Of a DNA stretch of 53,351 bases, positions 26,636 through 35,421 are shown piece by piece. This DNA is from Candidatus Methanoplasma porotermitis (GTDB lineage Archaea; Thermoplasmatota; Thermoplasmata; Methanomassiliicoccales; Methanomethylophilaceae). The stretch spans positions 1 to 53,351 of the forward strand of contig JAITOF010000021.1 in assembly GCA_031290095.1 (NCBI GenBank), read 5' to 3'. A program made the position numbers and the translations under genes. The notes under the pieces are model-generated. The model ran no database searches. It was not told where the DNA came from and saw only the letters and a program-made list of their open reading frames with translations. Numbering within the stretch: position 1 is the stretch's first letter; each line of letters begins with the position of its first letter.

Positions 26636-27388
26636 ATGGCCGCACCTCCGTTTACATTCCAAAGACCTCTGGAAGAGGGCATCGTGACCCGTCGCAACAG
26701 TCAGTTCACGATGACGGTCGAGGTCGAAGGCCAGACATGCCTCTGTCACTGCCCGACTACCGGGAGGATAGGCGACATCGAGCTGAACGGAAGGCCGTGC
26801 CTTCTCTCAAGAACTTCCGATCCTCTCCGCAAAACGCAGTTCACGGTGGAAGCCATATCGCTGAATCGGCCGGAAGACGGAGGAAAGTCGTGGATAGGGA
26901 TAAATCAGAACGCAGTGAACCGCTATGTGGAGCATTATCTAGCCAACGGGGGGTTTTCCGAGATGGTCAGCGTATGTGCAGAGGTGTGTCGCGAACAGCC
27001 CCTGGGATCGTCAAAGCTGGATTTCCTTGTAGGAGACACATTCCTCGAGGTGAAGATGCCGCTGCAGAATCTGCAGATCGACCATCCGTCTCATGTGAAA
27101 AGAAAAAACGTCACGCCGTTCACCAGCACTGGCCGATTCATCAGGCACATCACCGAGTTGGCAGAAAGTCTGAAAGACCGCCAAAGAGCGATCCTGCTGA
27201 CCGCTTTCGTTTACGACAACCCGGGCTTCAGGGCGCCGAAGAAGGGCGACGGGGACGAGAACGTGAGGTCCGCAGTTGCGAAGAGCGTGAAAGGCGGAGT
27301 CGAGCTATGGCAGGCGAACTTCTCAATAACGGCCGAACGCGTCAGACTTGAACGTTGTTTCAAACTGGCGTTCGAAGACATCGTATGA
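26636..27388 (+). CDS. sfsA: SfsA family nuclease-like protein
   Basis: A 250-residue SfsA homologue. The N-terminal OB-fold part (RRNSQFTMTVEVEGQTCLCHCPTTGRI) binds nucleic acid in the family. The C-terminal part has a PD-(D/E)XK nuclease-like core: SSKLDFLVGDTFLEVKMP. E. coli SfsA was named for sugar fermentation stimulation, but the structure points to a DNA- or RNA-processing role. The ATG at 26636 is preferred to an in-frame TTG at 26627. The usual family phrase HLPNTGR appears here as HCPTTGR. Confidence 0.88.
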   Translation: MAAPPFTFQRPLEEGIVTRRNSQFTMTVEVEGQTCLCHCPTTGRIGDIELNGRPCLLSRTSDPLRKTQFTVEAISLNRPEDGGKSWIGINQNAVNRYVEHYLANGGFSEMVSVCAEVCREQPLGSSKLDFLVGDTFLEVKMPLQNLQIDHPSHVKRKNVTPFTSTGRFIRHITELAESLKDRQRAILLTAFVYDNPGFRAPKKGDGDENVRSAVAKSVKGGVELWQANFSITAERVRLERCFKLAFEDIV

Positions 27389-27490
27389 CGACGGCGCGTC
27401 TGCCTGAGCAATGATTGCAGGCTGGCGTTTTATCCCGCCTGCTTCAACGCGACAGAAAGTACTTTTACCTCGTCCATCTAATATGGGAGC

Positions 27491-28021
27491 ATGGCCTCAG
27501 GACACAATTTCAGCAACTATTCGCTGATCATGGGCAGATTCCAACCTCTCCACAAAGGCCATATGGAAGTCATAAAACAATGCGCGGCGGAATCCGACCA
27601 CATCACGATCGGCATCGGAAGCGCGCAGTACTCTCACGAGAGGAACAATCCGTTCACGGCGGGGGAGAGGTACCTCATGATCGACGAGTCCCTCCGCGAA
27701 GAGGGCATATCCAATTATTTCATCGTGCCTATCGAAGACTTGAACAGGTATTCCCTTTGGGTTTATCAGGTAAGGACTATGTCGCCCCCGTTCTCCAAGG
27801 TGTACAGCAACAATCCTCTGACGAGACGCCTCTTCAGCGAGGCGGGATATGTCGTGAAAGATTCTCCGCTGTACAATCGCGAGCTTTATTCCGGAACCGT
27901 GGTCCGGGAGAAGATGACCAGCGACGGGGACTGGCGCGACCTGATACCTTGTGCGGCGGTGCGCATCATAGACGAGATATCCGGGACGGAGCGCCTCAAA
28001 GAGATCTCCGGGACGGACTGA
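27491..28021 (+). CDS. nadM: Nicotinamide-nucleotide adenylyltransferase, archaeal NadM type
   Basis: A 176-residue enzyme joining NMN (or NaMN) to AMP from ATP to make NAD. The nucleotidyltransferase motif is GRFQPLHKGHMEVI (residues 15-28) and the second signature is YSGTVVREKM near the C-terminus. IGSAQYSHERNNPFTAGER is also typical. It is the first gene of a four-gene run with pncC, a ThiF-like gene and purC. The upstream gap (27389-27490) contains a GC-rich partial hairpin, GCAGGC...GCCTGC, possibly the sfsA terminator. Confidence 0.95.
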   Translation: MASGHNFSNYSLIMGRFQPLHKGHMEVIKQCAAESDHITIGIGSAQYSHERNNPFTAGERYLMIDESLREEGISNYFIVPIEDLNRYSLWVYQVRTMSPPFSKVYSNNPLTRRLFSEAGYVVKDSPLYNRELYSGTVVREKMTSDGDWRDLIPCAAVRIIDEISGTERLKEISGTD

Positions 28022-28031
28022 CAGTGAGATC

Positions 28032-28520
28032 ATGACCGAGGACTTCGACTTGAGGCTGGCGGCCGCCAATATCGCTTCTCTTCTGACAGGAAGACATACG
28101 CTCTCAGTGGCGGAGTCATGCACCGGCGGGTTCTTGGGGGCGACCCTCACGGATGTGCCGGGCGCATCGGGGTTCTTCATCGGCGGGGCCGCCGTCTATT
28201 CCAATCATTCCAAAGAAAAAGTACTTGGAGTGGCCCCTCTGACTTTGAAGCGGTTCGGCTCAGTGAGCGCGGAGGTCGCGAAGGAGATGGCGGAGGGCGC
28301 AGTCAGGACGTTCGGATCCGATCTCTCCGTGGCAATCACCGGGATATCAGGGCCGGGAGGGGGTTCGCCGCAGAAGCCCGTCGGGCTCGCGTTCATAGCC
28401 GTCTCCGATGGAAGAACAACGAAGATCGAAGAATTCCGTTTCAGCAAAGACAGAAACGGCAACAGACAGGAATCCGTATGGCACGCGATGAAGCTGCTGT
28501 CGGAGTTTGTGGGTGATTGA
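28032..28520 (+). CDS. pncC: Nicotinamide-nucleotide amidohydrolase (CinA C-terminal type)
   Basis: A 162-residue stand-alone CinA C-terminal domain, which deamidates NMN to NaMN. The motif TLSVAESCTGGFLGATLTD at about residues 24-42 carries the catalytic Ser, and AVYSNHSKEKVLGV plus AITGISGPGGGSPQKPVG are also family hallmarks. The neighbouring nadM supports a role in NAD recycling. The ATG follows GTGAGAT, ten bases after the nadM stop. Its own stop lies two bases before the next start. Confidence 0.94.
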   Translation: MTEDFDLRLAAANIASLLTGRHTLSVAESCTGGFLGATLTDVPGASGFFIGGAAVYSNHSKEKVLGVAPLTLKRFGSVSAEVAKEMAEGAVRTFGSDLSVAITGISGPGGGSPQKPVGLAFIAVSDGRTTKIEEFRFSKDRNGNRQESVWHAMKLLSEFVGD

Positions 28521-28522
28521 CA

Positions 28523-29233
28523 ATGGACCAAAGATACGAGCGGCAAGTCATTCTCATCGGCGAGGACGGACAGAAAAAACTTGGAAGCGCGCATGTCGGC
28601 GTCGTGGGATGCGGTGGGCTTGGGACCAACGTCCTCACAGCTCTGGCATCCGCAGGCGTGGGGCATCTCACTATTGCCGACGGAGACGTGCCGGCCCCGT
28701 CTAACCTGAACAGGCAGTTCATCTACCGCATCGGACAGGAGCGGAAGAAAGCTGATCTCATGGCCGAATGGCTCAAATCAGTGAATCCCAACATAGAGGT
28801 AACATACTATGCTGAGAAAGTGACCTCCCAGAACGCAGGAGCCGTTCTCGACAGCTCCGACATACTCGTCGACTGCCTCGACAACATACCTGCAAGGAAG
28901 GAGCTCAGCAGATACGCTGTGAAAAGCGGCAAGACGCTGGTCCACGCCGGGGTGATCGGATTCCATGGACAGGTCACGGTCGTCGTTCCGGGGAAGACTC
29001 CGTGCCTCGACTGTCTTCTGAAGACGGTGGAGAAGCGCCCTGTGTTGCCCTCGGTGGGTGCGGCTGTGTCGTTCATAGGCGCCGCCGAGGCCGCCGAGGT
29101 CATAAAATTGATAACCGGCATCGGCGAGCCGCTCATCGGGAGGCTGTTCACAGCAGATTTGACATGCAACTCGTTCGAGGTAGTTGACATATCAAGGGAC
29201 GCTGGTTGTCAGGCCTGTTCGGAAAGTCGTTAA
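28523..29233 (+). CDS. ThiF/MoeB/HesA family E1-like adenylyltransferase
   Basis: A 236-residue E1-like enzyme that adenylates the C-terminus of a ubiquitin-like sulfur carrier (ThiS, MoaD or SAMP type). It has the nucleotide-binding VGVVGCGGLGTNVLTALASAG (shown from about residue 26), the Arg finger region NLNRQFIY and VDCLDNIPAR. Two zinc-binding CxxC pairs occur, CLDC and CQAC at the C-terminus. No rhodanese domain is present. Which carrier it serves cannot be told, since none is in the window. ATG 28523 is preferred to TTG 28517. Confidence 0.88.
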   Translation: MDQRYERQVILIGEDGQKKLGSAHVGVVGCGGLGTNVLTALASAGVGHLTIADGDVPAPSNLNRQFIYRIGQERKKADLMAEWLKSVNPNIEVTYYAEKVTSQNAGAVLDSSDILVDCLDNIPARKELSRYAVKSGKTLVHAGVIGFHGQVTVVVPGKTPCLDCLLKTVEKRPVLPSVGAAVSFIGAAEAAEVIKLITGIGEPLIGRLFTADLTCNSFEVVDISRDAGCQACSESR

Positions 29234-29256
29234 TACATAATAGGGGATGAAGGCAC

Positions 29257-30159
29257 ATGCGGCACCTGATGACAGGAAAGGTCAAGGAGGTATACCTCGT
29301 TGACGACGAGACACTGGAATTCGCCTACACGGACAACATATCGGTATTCGACAAGATAATCCCGTCCAAGATACCGCATAAGGGAGAGACGCTGTGCAGG
29401 ACGGCAAAATACTGGTTCGGCATCCTTTCGGAAAACGGCATCCGCAATCACTTCATAGACGAGCCGGCGAAGGACAGGATGAGGGTCGAGAGGGTCGATA
29501 TAATACGCGACTACGCCAAGATCGACGGCGACACCGTGAACTACCTCATACCGCTGGAAGTTATATGTCGGCACTATGTCGCTGGATCGTTGCTAGACAG
29601 AGTGAAATCCGGGAAGATAACCGCCGAGCAGCTCGGGTTCCCCGAACATCACGATGTGAAGCATGGAGAAAAACTCCCCAGGCCTTACATAGAGTCCACC
29701 ACGAAGCTGGAAGAGCATGACGCGAACCTCACGGACGCCGAAGCGAAGGAGATGGCGGGGCTGTCTGACGACGAATACGAGGAGATAAAAGCCACCGTCC
29801 TCAAAATCGATGCGATAATCGAGAAAGAAGCGGCCAAACGCGGCCTGATCCACTGCGACGGAAAGAAGGAGTTCGGTTATGACATGAACCGCAAGCTGAT
29901 GGTCTTGGACACATTCGGCACCTTGGACGAAGACAGATGGTGGGACGCGGAGGCGTATCAAAAAGGCAACATCGTGGAGCTTTCGAAGGAGTTTGTGCGT
30001 CAATATTATCGTGACATCGGGTATCACAAGAAGCTTATGGACGCCAGAGAGAAAGGCCTTGCCGAGCCGGACATACCCGCGTTGCCGGAAGAGACGGTCA
30101 GGAAGGTCAGCAACCTCTATGTGAGCATGTACGAGAGGATAACAGGGGAGAAGTTCTGA
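29257..30159 (+). CDS. purC: SAICAR synthase (phosphoribosylaminoimidazole-succinocarboxamide synthase)
   Basis: A 300-residue purine-biosynthesis ligase joining CAIR and aspartate using ATP. The N-terminal GKVKEVYLVDDETLEFAYTD is the ATP-binding hairpin. SVFDKIIPSKIPHKGE, IPLEVICRHYVAGS and KKEFGYDMNRKLMVLDTFGTLDEDR are family motifs. The ATG is 24 bases after the ThiF-like gene. Its stop abuts the stop of the convergent UPF0179 gene. Confidence 0.95.
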   Translation: MRHLMTGKVKEVYLVDDETLEFAYTDNISVFDKIIPSKIPHKGETLCRTAKYWFGILSENGIRNHFIDEPAKDRMRVERVDIIRDYAKIDGDTVNYLIPLEVICRHYVAGSLLDRVKSGKITAEQLGFPEHHDVKHGEKLPRPYIESTTKLEEHDANLTDAEAKEMAGLSDDEYEEIKATVLKIDAIIEKEAAKRGLIHCDGKKEFGYDMNRKLMVLDTFGTLDEDRWWDAEAYQKGNIVELSKEFVRQYYRDIGYHKKLMDAREKGLAEPDIPALPEETVRKVSNLYVSMYERITGEKF

Positions 30160-30582
30160 TCAGAGGATCCTGACAGAAGCCACCTTCTTGCCTGCCGGGC
30201 ACTCAGTGTCCCCGATGACCTCGTCCACGGAGTACTTTCCCCCTTCCGTGCCGATTAGGTGACATCTAGTGTAGTTGACGCATCCGATTCGTCCGCAGTC
30301 GTATGGCCGGAACGTGATTATGCTCCCTTCGATGGCCGACCTTTTCGGGATGACTGCGTCTATCGGCACTCTCCTGACCTCTACAGCCCTGACCTTGTCC
30401 TCGTTCAGGGCGCATCCGTGAGTCTGAGGCCGCACCCCCTCTATTTCGTACAGTGAACCCTGCAACAGGTTGAGGCACACTCCTTTGAGCTTGCACTCCA
30501 GACATTCCGGCTGGGGGCCAAGATAGTAGAACCTGCCCCCCTTCTCGGCCTGCGTTTCGCTGACGAGGGTTATCAGGACCAT
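30160..30582 (-). CDS. UPF0179 family Cys-rich protein
   Basis: A 140-residue archaeal protein of unknown function. The N-terminal ITLVSETQAEKGGRFYYLGP and the cysteine-rich body (CLECKLKGVCLNL; YDCGRIGCVNYTRCHL; DTECPAGKKV) match the UPF0179 family. Eight or more cysteines suggest bound zinc or an iron-sulfur cluster. It lies two bases downstream of egsA on the same strand, so the two are surely co-transcribed. No enzymatic motif is evident. Confidence 0.88.
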   Translation of the reverse strand: MVLITLVSETQAEKGGRFYYLGPQPECLECKLKGVCLNLLQGSLYEIEGVRPQTHGCALNEDKVRAVEVRRVPIDAVIPKRSAIEGSIITFRPYDCGRIGCVNYTRCHLIGTEGGKYSVDEVIGDTECPAGKKVASVRIL

Positions 30583-30584
30583 GC

Positions 30585-31712
30585 TCAGTCCTCTGAGTCG
30601 ATCTTGGACTTTCCCCTCTGCCCATGGGCCTTCGGCGGCTTGTGGGTCCCTATGACTCCTGTCTTCTTCGCAACAGACGTCGCCGTCTTTTTCGACAGGC
30701 CCCCCTCTCCGAGTATGGTATATCTGTCGGGCCTGATGCTGTGGGATTCCATCAGCGCTTCTATGACCTCGTCGTCCGTCAAACCGATGTCAGACGCCGT
30801 TATCGGCGCCCCTATGTTCCAAAGGGCCTCCTGAATACGCCTCCAGTCCCCTCCGTGAAGATACATCATCATTATCGATCCGACACCGCATTGCTCTCCG
30901 TGAAGCCCTGTGCCTAAGTGATTCATGTCGAGGACGTGAGAGAACATGTGCTCAGATCCGCTTGTAGGTCTGGAACTCCCTGCGGCGCACATGGAGATGC
31001 CGGATGCGATCACGGGCCTCATGACGCGCCAGACCCTCTCCTCTCCGCCGTCTTTTATTTGCTTGCTGTTGTCTATTAGGTTGTCTGCGGCGTATCTCGC
31101 CAGGAAATACGCAGAGCTGCTGAACTCTTCGTTCCTCTGGCTCCTTGCAAGCTCCCAGTCCATAAGGGCGGTCAGATTGGATATCACGTCTGCACATCCA
31201 GACGCCAGATAGCGGTAGGGGGCCTCGTTGATTATCTTGGTGTCTGCGATCAGGCCCGTGGGGGAAACGGCCGACATCGAAACTGCGCCTTTGTCGGACT
31301 TCAGCGAGGCACGGTCGGAAGCTATGCCGTCGTGCGCGACAGACGTCGGTATGCTCACATACGGAACGTTAGCGTTTTTGGCTGCCAGCTTCGCAATGTC
31401 TATCTTGCTGCCCCCGCCCACGGCCAATATGAATTTCGCCTTCTGTTCTTTGATTGCGGAGCAGACGGAGTTCACGTTGTCGATCGTGGCGTTTCCGGTG
31501 TTGACGACGGTCACGTCGTACTTTTCCGAAACAAGGTCTTCCACATCCTTGCCGGCGGCACAGTATGTGCTCTTGCCTGTTATGATGATGCCAGTCTTCC
31601 CGAAATGGAGTGATCTGCACAGGTCGACCGTGTGCAATATCGCATCATGGCCCAGCATTACGCTCCGAGGGAAGTCCATCTTTTTGAATTTGGTGAACTC
31701 GTCCAATTCCAT
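30585..31712 (-). CDS. egsA: Glycerol-1-phosphate dehydrogenase [NAD(P)+]
   Basis: A 375-residue enzyme that reduces dihydroxyacetone phosphate to sn-glycerol-1-phosphate, the backbone of archaeal membrane lipids. It has the nucleotide-binding AVGGGSKIDIAKLAA, VSIPTSVAHDGIASDRAS, and zinc ligands in the regions SGCADVISNL, GSEHMFSHVLD and HGEQCGVGSIMMM. This marker fixes the window as archaeal. It is divergent from an iron-sulfur flavoprotein gene with a shared 60-base promoter region. Confidence 0.96.
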   Translation of the reverse strand: MELDEFTKFKKMDFPRSVMLGHDAILHTVDLCRSLHFGKTGIIITGKSTYCAAGKDVEDLVSEKYDVTVVNTGNATIDNVNSVCSAIKEQKAKFILAVGGGSKIDIAKLAAKNANVPYVSIPTSVAHDGIASDRASLKSDKGAVSMSAVSPTGLIADTKIINEAPYRYLASGCADVISNLTALMDWELARSQRNEEFSSSAYFLARYAADNLIDNSKQIKDGGEERVWRVMRPVIASGISMCAAGSSRPTSGSEHMFSHVLDMNHLGTGLHGEQCGVGSIMMMYLHGGDWRRIQEALWNIGAPITASDIGLTDDEVIEALMESHSIRPDRYTILGEGGLSKKTATSVAKKTGVIGTHKPPKAHGQRGKSKIDSED

Positions 31713-31772
31713 CCTCTAATCGGTACTCAATTGCACGGAAGATATAAAACAATACACCCCTTGCGCACGAAC

Positions 31773-32324
31773 GTGGATGTACTGTTGCTCAACGGCGGAG
31801 GCAGACGGGACGGATTCACCGCGGCGATGTGCAGATCGTTCTCGTCGTCCGTCGAGAGCAAAGGATGGGGCGTCTGTGAGATCCCCCTTTTGGAACTGGA
31901 CATCAGGCACTGTACCGGATGCGGGCAATGTTGCGAATCGGGCATATGCACGATATCAGATGACATGTCGTCTGTCTATGACGCGATGAAAGAGTGCGAC
32001 CTTCTTGTGATGGCCTCCCCCGTGCGCTTCAGCGGCCCGTCATCCATCTTGAAGGTTGCGATAGACCGTTTTCAGCCTTTGTGGCACCTTGGGGAGGAGC
32101 GCGGCGGGTATGCGGCGGGCATGTTATGCGGGGGAAGCGAGAAGCCGGACTTCCGAAGCACGTTGACAGTATTGAGGTCGTTTGCCGTGACGGCTGGGAT
32201 GAGATGGGTCGGGGATGCCTGCTTCCCTGACACCGACCACGCCCCCGTGTCGGACGCCGAGGCGCAGGCAGAGGGGTTCGGCCGCCAAATCGTGAACGAG
32301 CTCAAACCTCTGACGCCACGATGA
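31773..32324 (+). CDS. Iron-sulfur flavoprotein, NADPH-dependent FMN reductase family
   Basis: A 183-residue flavodoxin-fold protein. DVLLLNGGGRRDGFTAAM at the N-terminus binds FMN phosphate, and VMASPVRFSGPSSILKVAIDRF is the second contact. Between them lies CTGCGQCCESGIC, a CX2CX2CX5C cluster motif like that of the Isf proteins of methanogens. It probably passes electrons between ferredoxin and an acceptor. I chose GTG 31773, since a TATA box (GATATAAAAC, 31741-31750) sits about 25 bases before it, implying a leaderless mRNA. TTG 31761 is possible. The 3' end overlaps the convergent HisA-like gene by 23 bases. Confidence 0.85.
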   Translation: MDVLLLNGGGRRDGFTAAMCRSFSSSVESKGWGVCEIPLLELDIRHCTGCGQCCESGICTISDDMSSVYDAMKECDLLVMASPVRFSGPSSILKVAIDRFQPLWHLGEERGGYAAGMLCGGSEKPDFRSTLTVLRSFAVTAGMRWVGDACFPDTDHAPVSDAEAQAEGFGRQIVNELKPLTPR

Positions 32325-32931
32325 CGTCCTCGAAGCCGATGGCCTTTACGACGTCGGCGTCGCGGCCCGGGCCGAGGAACGGAACCGCGCCCGGATGTCG
32401 GTCGCATATGTGAGACCAGACGTCCAAGGATATCGAATTGTCCGCATCGAAGACGATGGTCGTAGGAAAACCGATGGACGCCGTCTCCTTTATTATCTCC
32501 CCCAGCTCTGCCGTCCTTCTGAAACACTTGGCCGCGCCGTTGTTCGAAAATACCACGGGAATGCAACAGTCGGAGAGTTCTATGACGTCCTTGAGGATAT
32601 TGGCATTCTTCAAGGTGTGATAGGGGACCAGAAGCTTCTCGGCGTTGCCCATGAAGCCGTCCAGCACGTCGTCCAGATCCCTTATGCGGGTCATCAGCCA
32701 CATGTCGGAGCCGGACACCTTTGCATTCTTTATGATGCGGTCGTCGAAAACCCTGCCGTTCAACCCTTTCACATCGACAACGACGGCGGGTTCGCGGTTT
32801 CCCGACCCGGCGCACGCAGACTTCAAAGGCACGAACGGGGGCTGAGCATACAGGCGCCCGTTCGATTGCTCGGCATTTCCTGCCATCGGGGTCCTGTCTG
32901 TGAACAATGCGAACAGCGCTGGGATGTACAT
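32302..32931 (-). CDS. HisA-like TIM-barrel protein, uncertain function
   Basis: A 209-residue protein resembling the HisA/HisF-related archaeal family (COG1411 type). AVVVDVKGLNGRVFDDRII and MTRIRDLDDVLDGFMG recall the first strands of a ProFAR-isomerase barrel. VVFSNNGAAKCF and TTIVFDADNSISLDVW recall later ones. It is divergent from true HisA, so the reaction is unknown. The N-terminal 15 residues may not be translated: Met16 (at 32886) fits a TATA at 32938-32943 better. It is divergent from fhs and overlaps the flavoprotein gene at its 3' end. Confidence 0.6.
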   Translation of the reverse strand: MYIPALFALFTDRTPMAGNAEQSNGRLYAQPPFVPLKSACAGSGNREPAVVVDVKGLNGRVFDDRIIKNAKVSGSDMWLMTRIRDLDDVLDGFMGNAEKLLVPYHTLKNANILKDVIELSDCCIPVVFSNNGAAKCFRRTAELGEIIKETASIGFPTTIVFDADNSISLDVWSHICDRHPGAVPFLGPGRDADVVKAIGFEDVIVASEV

Positions 32932-33040
32932 GCGCCCATATAACGAGGTTAAGATAGATTATGGCGCCGATTAGAATCCTGCATCTTGTGTGCGACTGCG
33001 TGCTTTATCTATTCGACAGAAGATTCGCTTTGCGAAGCCC

Positions 33041-34717
33041 ATGAAGAACGACATCGAAATAGGAGAGGAAGCGGTTGTCAGACGCATAACCGAAGTAGCG
33101 GAATCCCTTGGGATTCGGGCGGACGAGGTAGAACAACACGGAAAGTACATCGCAAAGGTTCCGCTGGACGTCCTATCGAGGTTCGACGGCAACAGCAACG
33201 GCAAGCTCATAATGGTGACGGCTGTGACGCCCACCCCTGCGGGGGAAGGGAAGACTGTCACCACCATAGGGCTGATCCAGGGGCTCAGCCGCATAGGGAA
33301 GAAGGTCGTTGGGGCCCTCAGAGAGCCGTCCGTGGGCCCCACGTTCGGCGTGAAGGGCGGGGCTACCGGCGGAGGATATTCCCAGGTGTATCCGATGTGG
33401 GATATAGACCTGCATTTCACCGGCGACATACATGCCGTCTCCTCTGCCCACAACCTGCTGTCGGCAGTATTGGAGAACAACCTCGTCAGGGACAATCCGT
33501 TGAACATCGATCCTCTGAGGGTCGTCCTGAAGAAGACGATGGACATGAACTGCCGCGAGCTCAGAAGCATCATGGTCGGCCTCGGCAACAGCAGGCTCAA
33601 CGGCGGCGTCCCTCACGAGAGCGGGTTCCTCATAACGTCCGCGTCGGAGATATCCGCCATACTTGCGCTTGCCACCGGATACACGGACCTTAGGGAGAGG
33701 CTGGAGAGGATGGTCGTCGCGTATGCTTACGACGGAACGATGGTCACCGTAAAGGACCTTGGATGCGCTGGAGCTATGATGGTCCTTCTCAAAGACGCGA
33801 TAAAGCCCAATCTGGTCCAGACGCTCGAAGGACAGCCTGTGTTCATACACGGGTTCCCGTTCGCCAACATAGCGCACGGAAACAACAGCGTGCTGGCCAC
33901 GAAATACGCCCTGAAGCTCGGGGACTACGCCGTGACGGAAGCAGGGTTCGCAGCCGATCTCGGGGGAGAGAAGTTCATGGACATCGTGTGCAGGAAGTCG
34001 GGCCTGTCTCCGGACTGCGTCGTCATCGTCGCGTCCGTCCGCGCGCTCATGACTCATGGAGGGGCGGACCTGGCCGTTCCCGAGAGCTTTACCGAAGAGG
34101 CCCTGCTGAAGGGTACGGCCAATCTTGACAAGCATATCGAGAACGTCAAAGGCTACGGCGTCCCCGTCGTAGTGTCGATCAACCACTTCTCGTTCGACGA
34201 CCCTGCGCATATGGGCCTCCTGAGGAAGCACTGCGCCGCGCTCGGCGTGGAATGCGTCCAGTCAGATGCGTTCCCGGAAGGTGGGAAGGGCGCCGAGGAG
34301 CTCGCAAGGAAGGTCGTCGAGGTCATAGACAGAGGAAAGAAGGATTTCAGGCTACTTTATGGCGACTCCCTGCCGCTGAAGGAGAAAATCAGGACCGTGG
34401 CTGAAAAAATCTACGGATCGGACGGCGTGACCTACGCCCCTCAGGCAGAGAAGACCCTCGCGGACCTAGAAGCAAAGGGGTTCGGATCCCTGCCCGTGTG
34501 CATCGCCAAGACGCAATACTCCATGTCAGACAGAGCAGAGTTGAAGGGTGCGCCAAAAGGCTGGACCCTGAATGTGAGGGAGGTGTCCCTCTCCGCCGGA
34601 GCGGGGTTCGTGGTGCCGATATGCGGGTCGATGATGCTGATGCCCGGGCTGTCAGGATCGCCTGCCGCGCTCAGGATCGACCTCACCGGCGACGGGAAGG
34701 TCAGAGGGTTGAAGTGA
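33041..34717 (+). CDS. fhs: Formate-tetrahydrofolate ligase
   Basis: A 558-residue ATP-dependent ligase making 10-formyl-tetrahydrofolate. It has the P-loop TPTPAGEGKTVTTIGL, the substrate region REPSVGPTFGVKGGATGGGYSQ (shown in part), HFTGDIHAVSSAHNLL, and IVASVRALMTHGG. Length is typical. A folate-dependent one-carbon step suits purine synthesis here, given purC in the window. Methanomassiliicoccales are known to lack the tetrahydromethanopterin CO2-reduction branch. ATG 33041 follows a TATA-like CTTTATCTA at 33003-33011. The 3' end overlaps the convergent Sel1 gene by 17 bases. Confidence 0.96.
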   Translation: MKNDIEIGEEAVVRRITEVAESLGIRADEVEQHGKYIAKVPLDVLSRFDGNSNGKLIMVTAVTPTPAGEGKTVTTIGLIQGLSRIGKKVVGALREPSVGPTFGVKGGATGGGYSQVYPMWDIDLHFTGDIHAVSSAHNLLSAVLENNLVRDNPLNIDPLRVVLKKTMDMNCRELRSIMVGLGNSRLNGGVPHESGFLITSASEISAILALATGYTDLRERLERMVVAYAYDGTMVTVKDLGCAGAMMVLLKDAIKPNLVQTLEGQPVFIHGFPFANIAHGNNSVLATKYALKLGDYAVTEAGFAADLGGEKFMDIVCRKSGLSPDCVVIVASVRALMTHGGADLAVPESFTEEALLKGTANLDKHIENVKGYGVPVVVSINHFSFDDPAHMGLLRKHCAALGVECVQSDAFPEGGKGAEELARKVVEVIDRGKKDFRLLYGDSLPLKEKIRTVAEKIYGSDGVTYAPQAEKTLADLEAKGFGSLPVCIAKTQYSMSDRAELKGAPKGWTLNVREVSLSAGAGFVVPICGSMMLMPGLSGSPAALRIDLTGDGKVRGLK

Positions 34718-35390
34718 CCAGCTTCCCGGACATGCCATACCAGCGTTCGGCTTCGTCAGGGTCCGCCGGCACGCCGTCCCCCGTCTCGTACATGTTGCCC
34801 AGAAGCATCTGTGCGCCCTTGTGGCGGTTGACGGCGGCCGACATCAGCCACTCCACCGCTTTCTGGACGTCCCGTTCCACGCCGCATCCGGCTTTATGCA
34901 ACTGGCCAAGGACGAACTGCGCCTCAGAATGTCCCGACTGGGCGGCGAGGGCGAACCATTCGGCCGCAACCTTGTAATCCTTCCCTACGTCTGTGCCGTC
35001 GAAGTAGATGGTTCCGAGGGCATACTGGGCGCGTGCGTCGCCGCTGTCCGCAGGCACGTAATACAGGCACGCCGCCTTGTCGATGTCCTTCGGGACGCCG
35101 TATCCGCGGTGGTACATCTTCCCCAAGAAGTACGTCGCGCTCATATGGCCCTGATCGGCCGCTCTTTCGAACCATGACCTGGCAAGCTTGAAATCCTGTG
35201 CGACGCCTTGGCCTCGGGCGTACAGCAGGCCCAGGCAGAACTCCGCATCGGGATGCCCTTTCTCGGCATGCGACAGGAGTATGGAGAACGCCGTGTTGTA
35301 GTTGTCCGTCGAACGCGTCCGGACTATGAACTTCGCCCACTCCAAAGGCTCCAGTTGGCTCTCGAAGGGGATTGCCGAGCTCTCCTGCAT
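34701..35390 (-). CDS. Sel1-repeat protein
   Basis: A 229-residue protein built mainly of Sel1-like (TPR-related) repeats. About five 36-residue units can be seen, each with the A..LG..Y..G.GV..D...A..W...AA..G pattern: LGLLYARGQGVAQDFKLA, LGKMYHRGYGVPKDIDKA, LGTIYFDGTDVGKDYKVA, LGQLHKAGCGVERDVQKA and LGNMYETGDGVPADPDEA. Such solenoids are protein-protein scaffolds; the partner is unknown. There is no signal peptide. A TATA-like CATATAACTG lies just upstream on the minus strand, so it may have its own promoter as well as readthrough from the metK run. Confidence 0.9.
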   Translation of the reverse strand: MQESSAIPFESQLEPLEWAKFIVRTRSTDNYNTAFSILLSHAEKGHPDAEFCLGLLYARGQGVAQDFKLARSWFERAADQGHMSATYFLGKMYHRGYGVPKDIDKAACLYYVPADSGDARAQYALGTIYFDGTDVGKDYKVAAEWFALAAQSGHSEAQFVLGQLHKAGCGVERDVQKAVEWLMSAAVNRHKGAQMLLGNMYETGDGVPADPDEAERWYGMSGKLVTSTL

Positions 35391-35421
35391 GCCACTCCAT
35401 TAAAAAGGACAGTTATATGTT

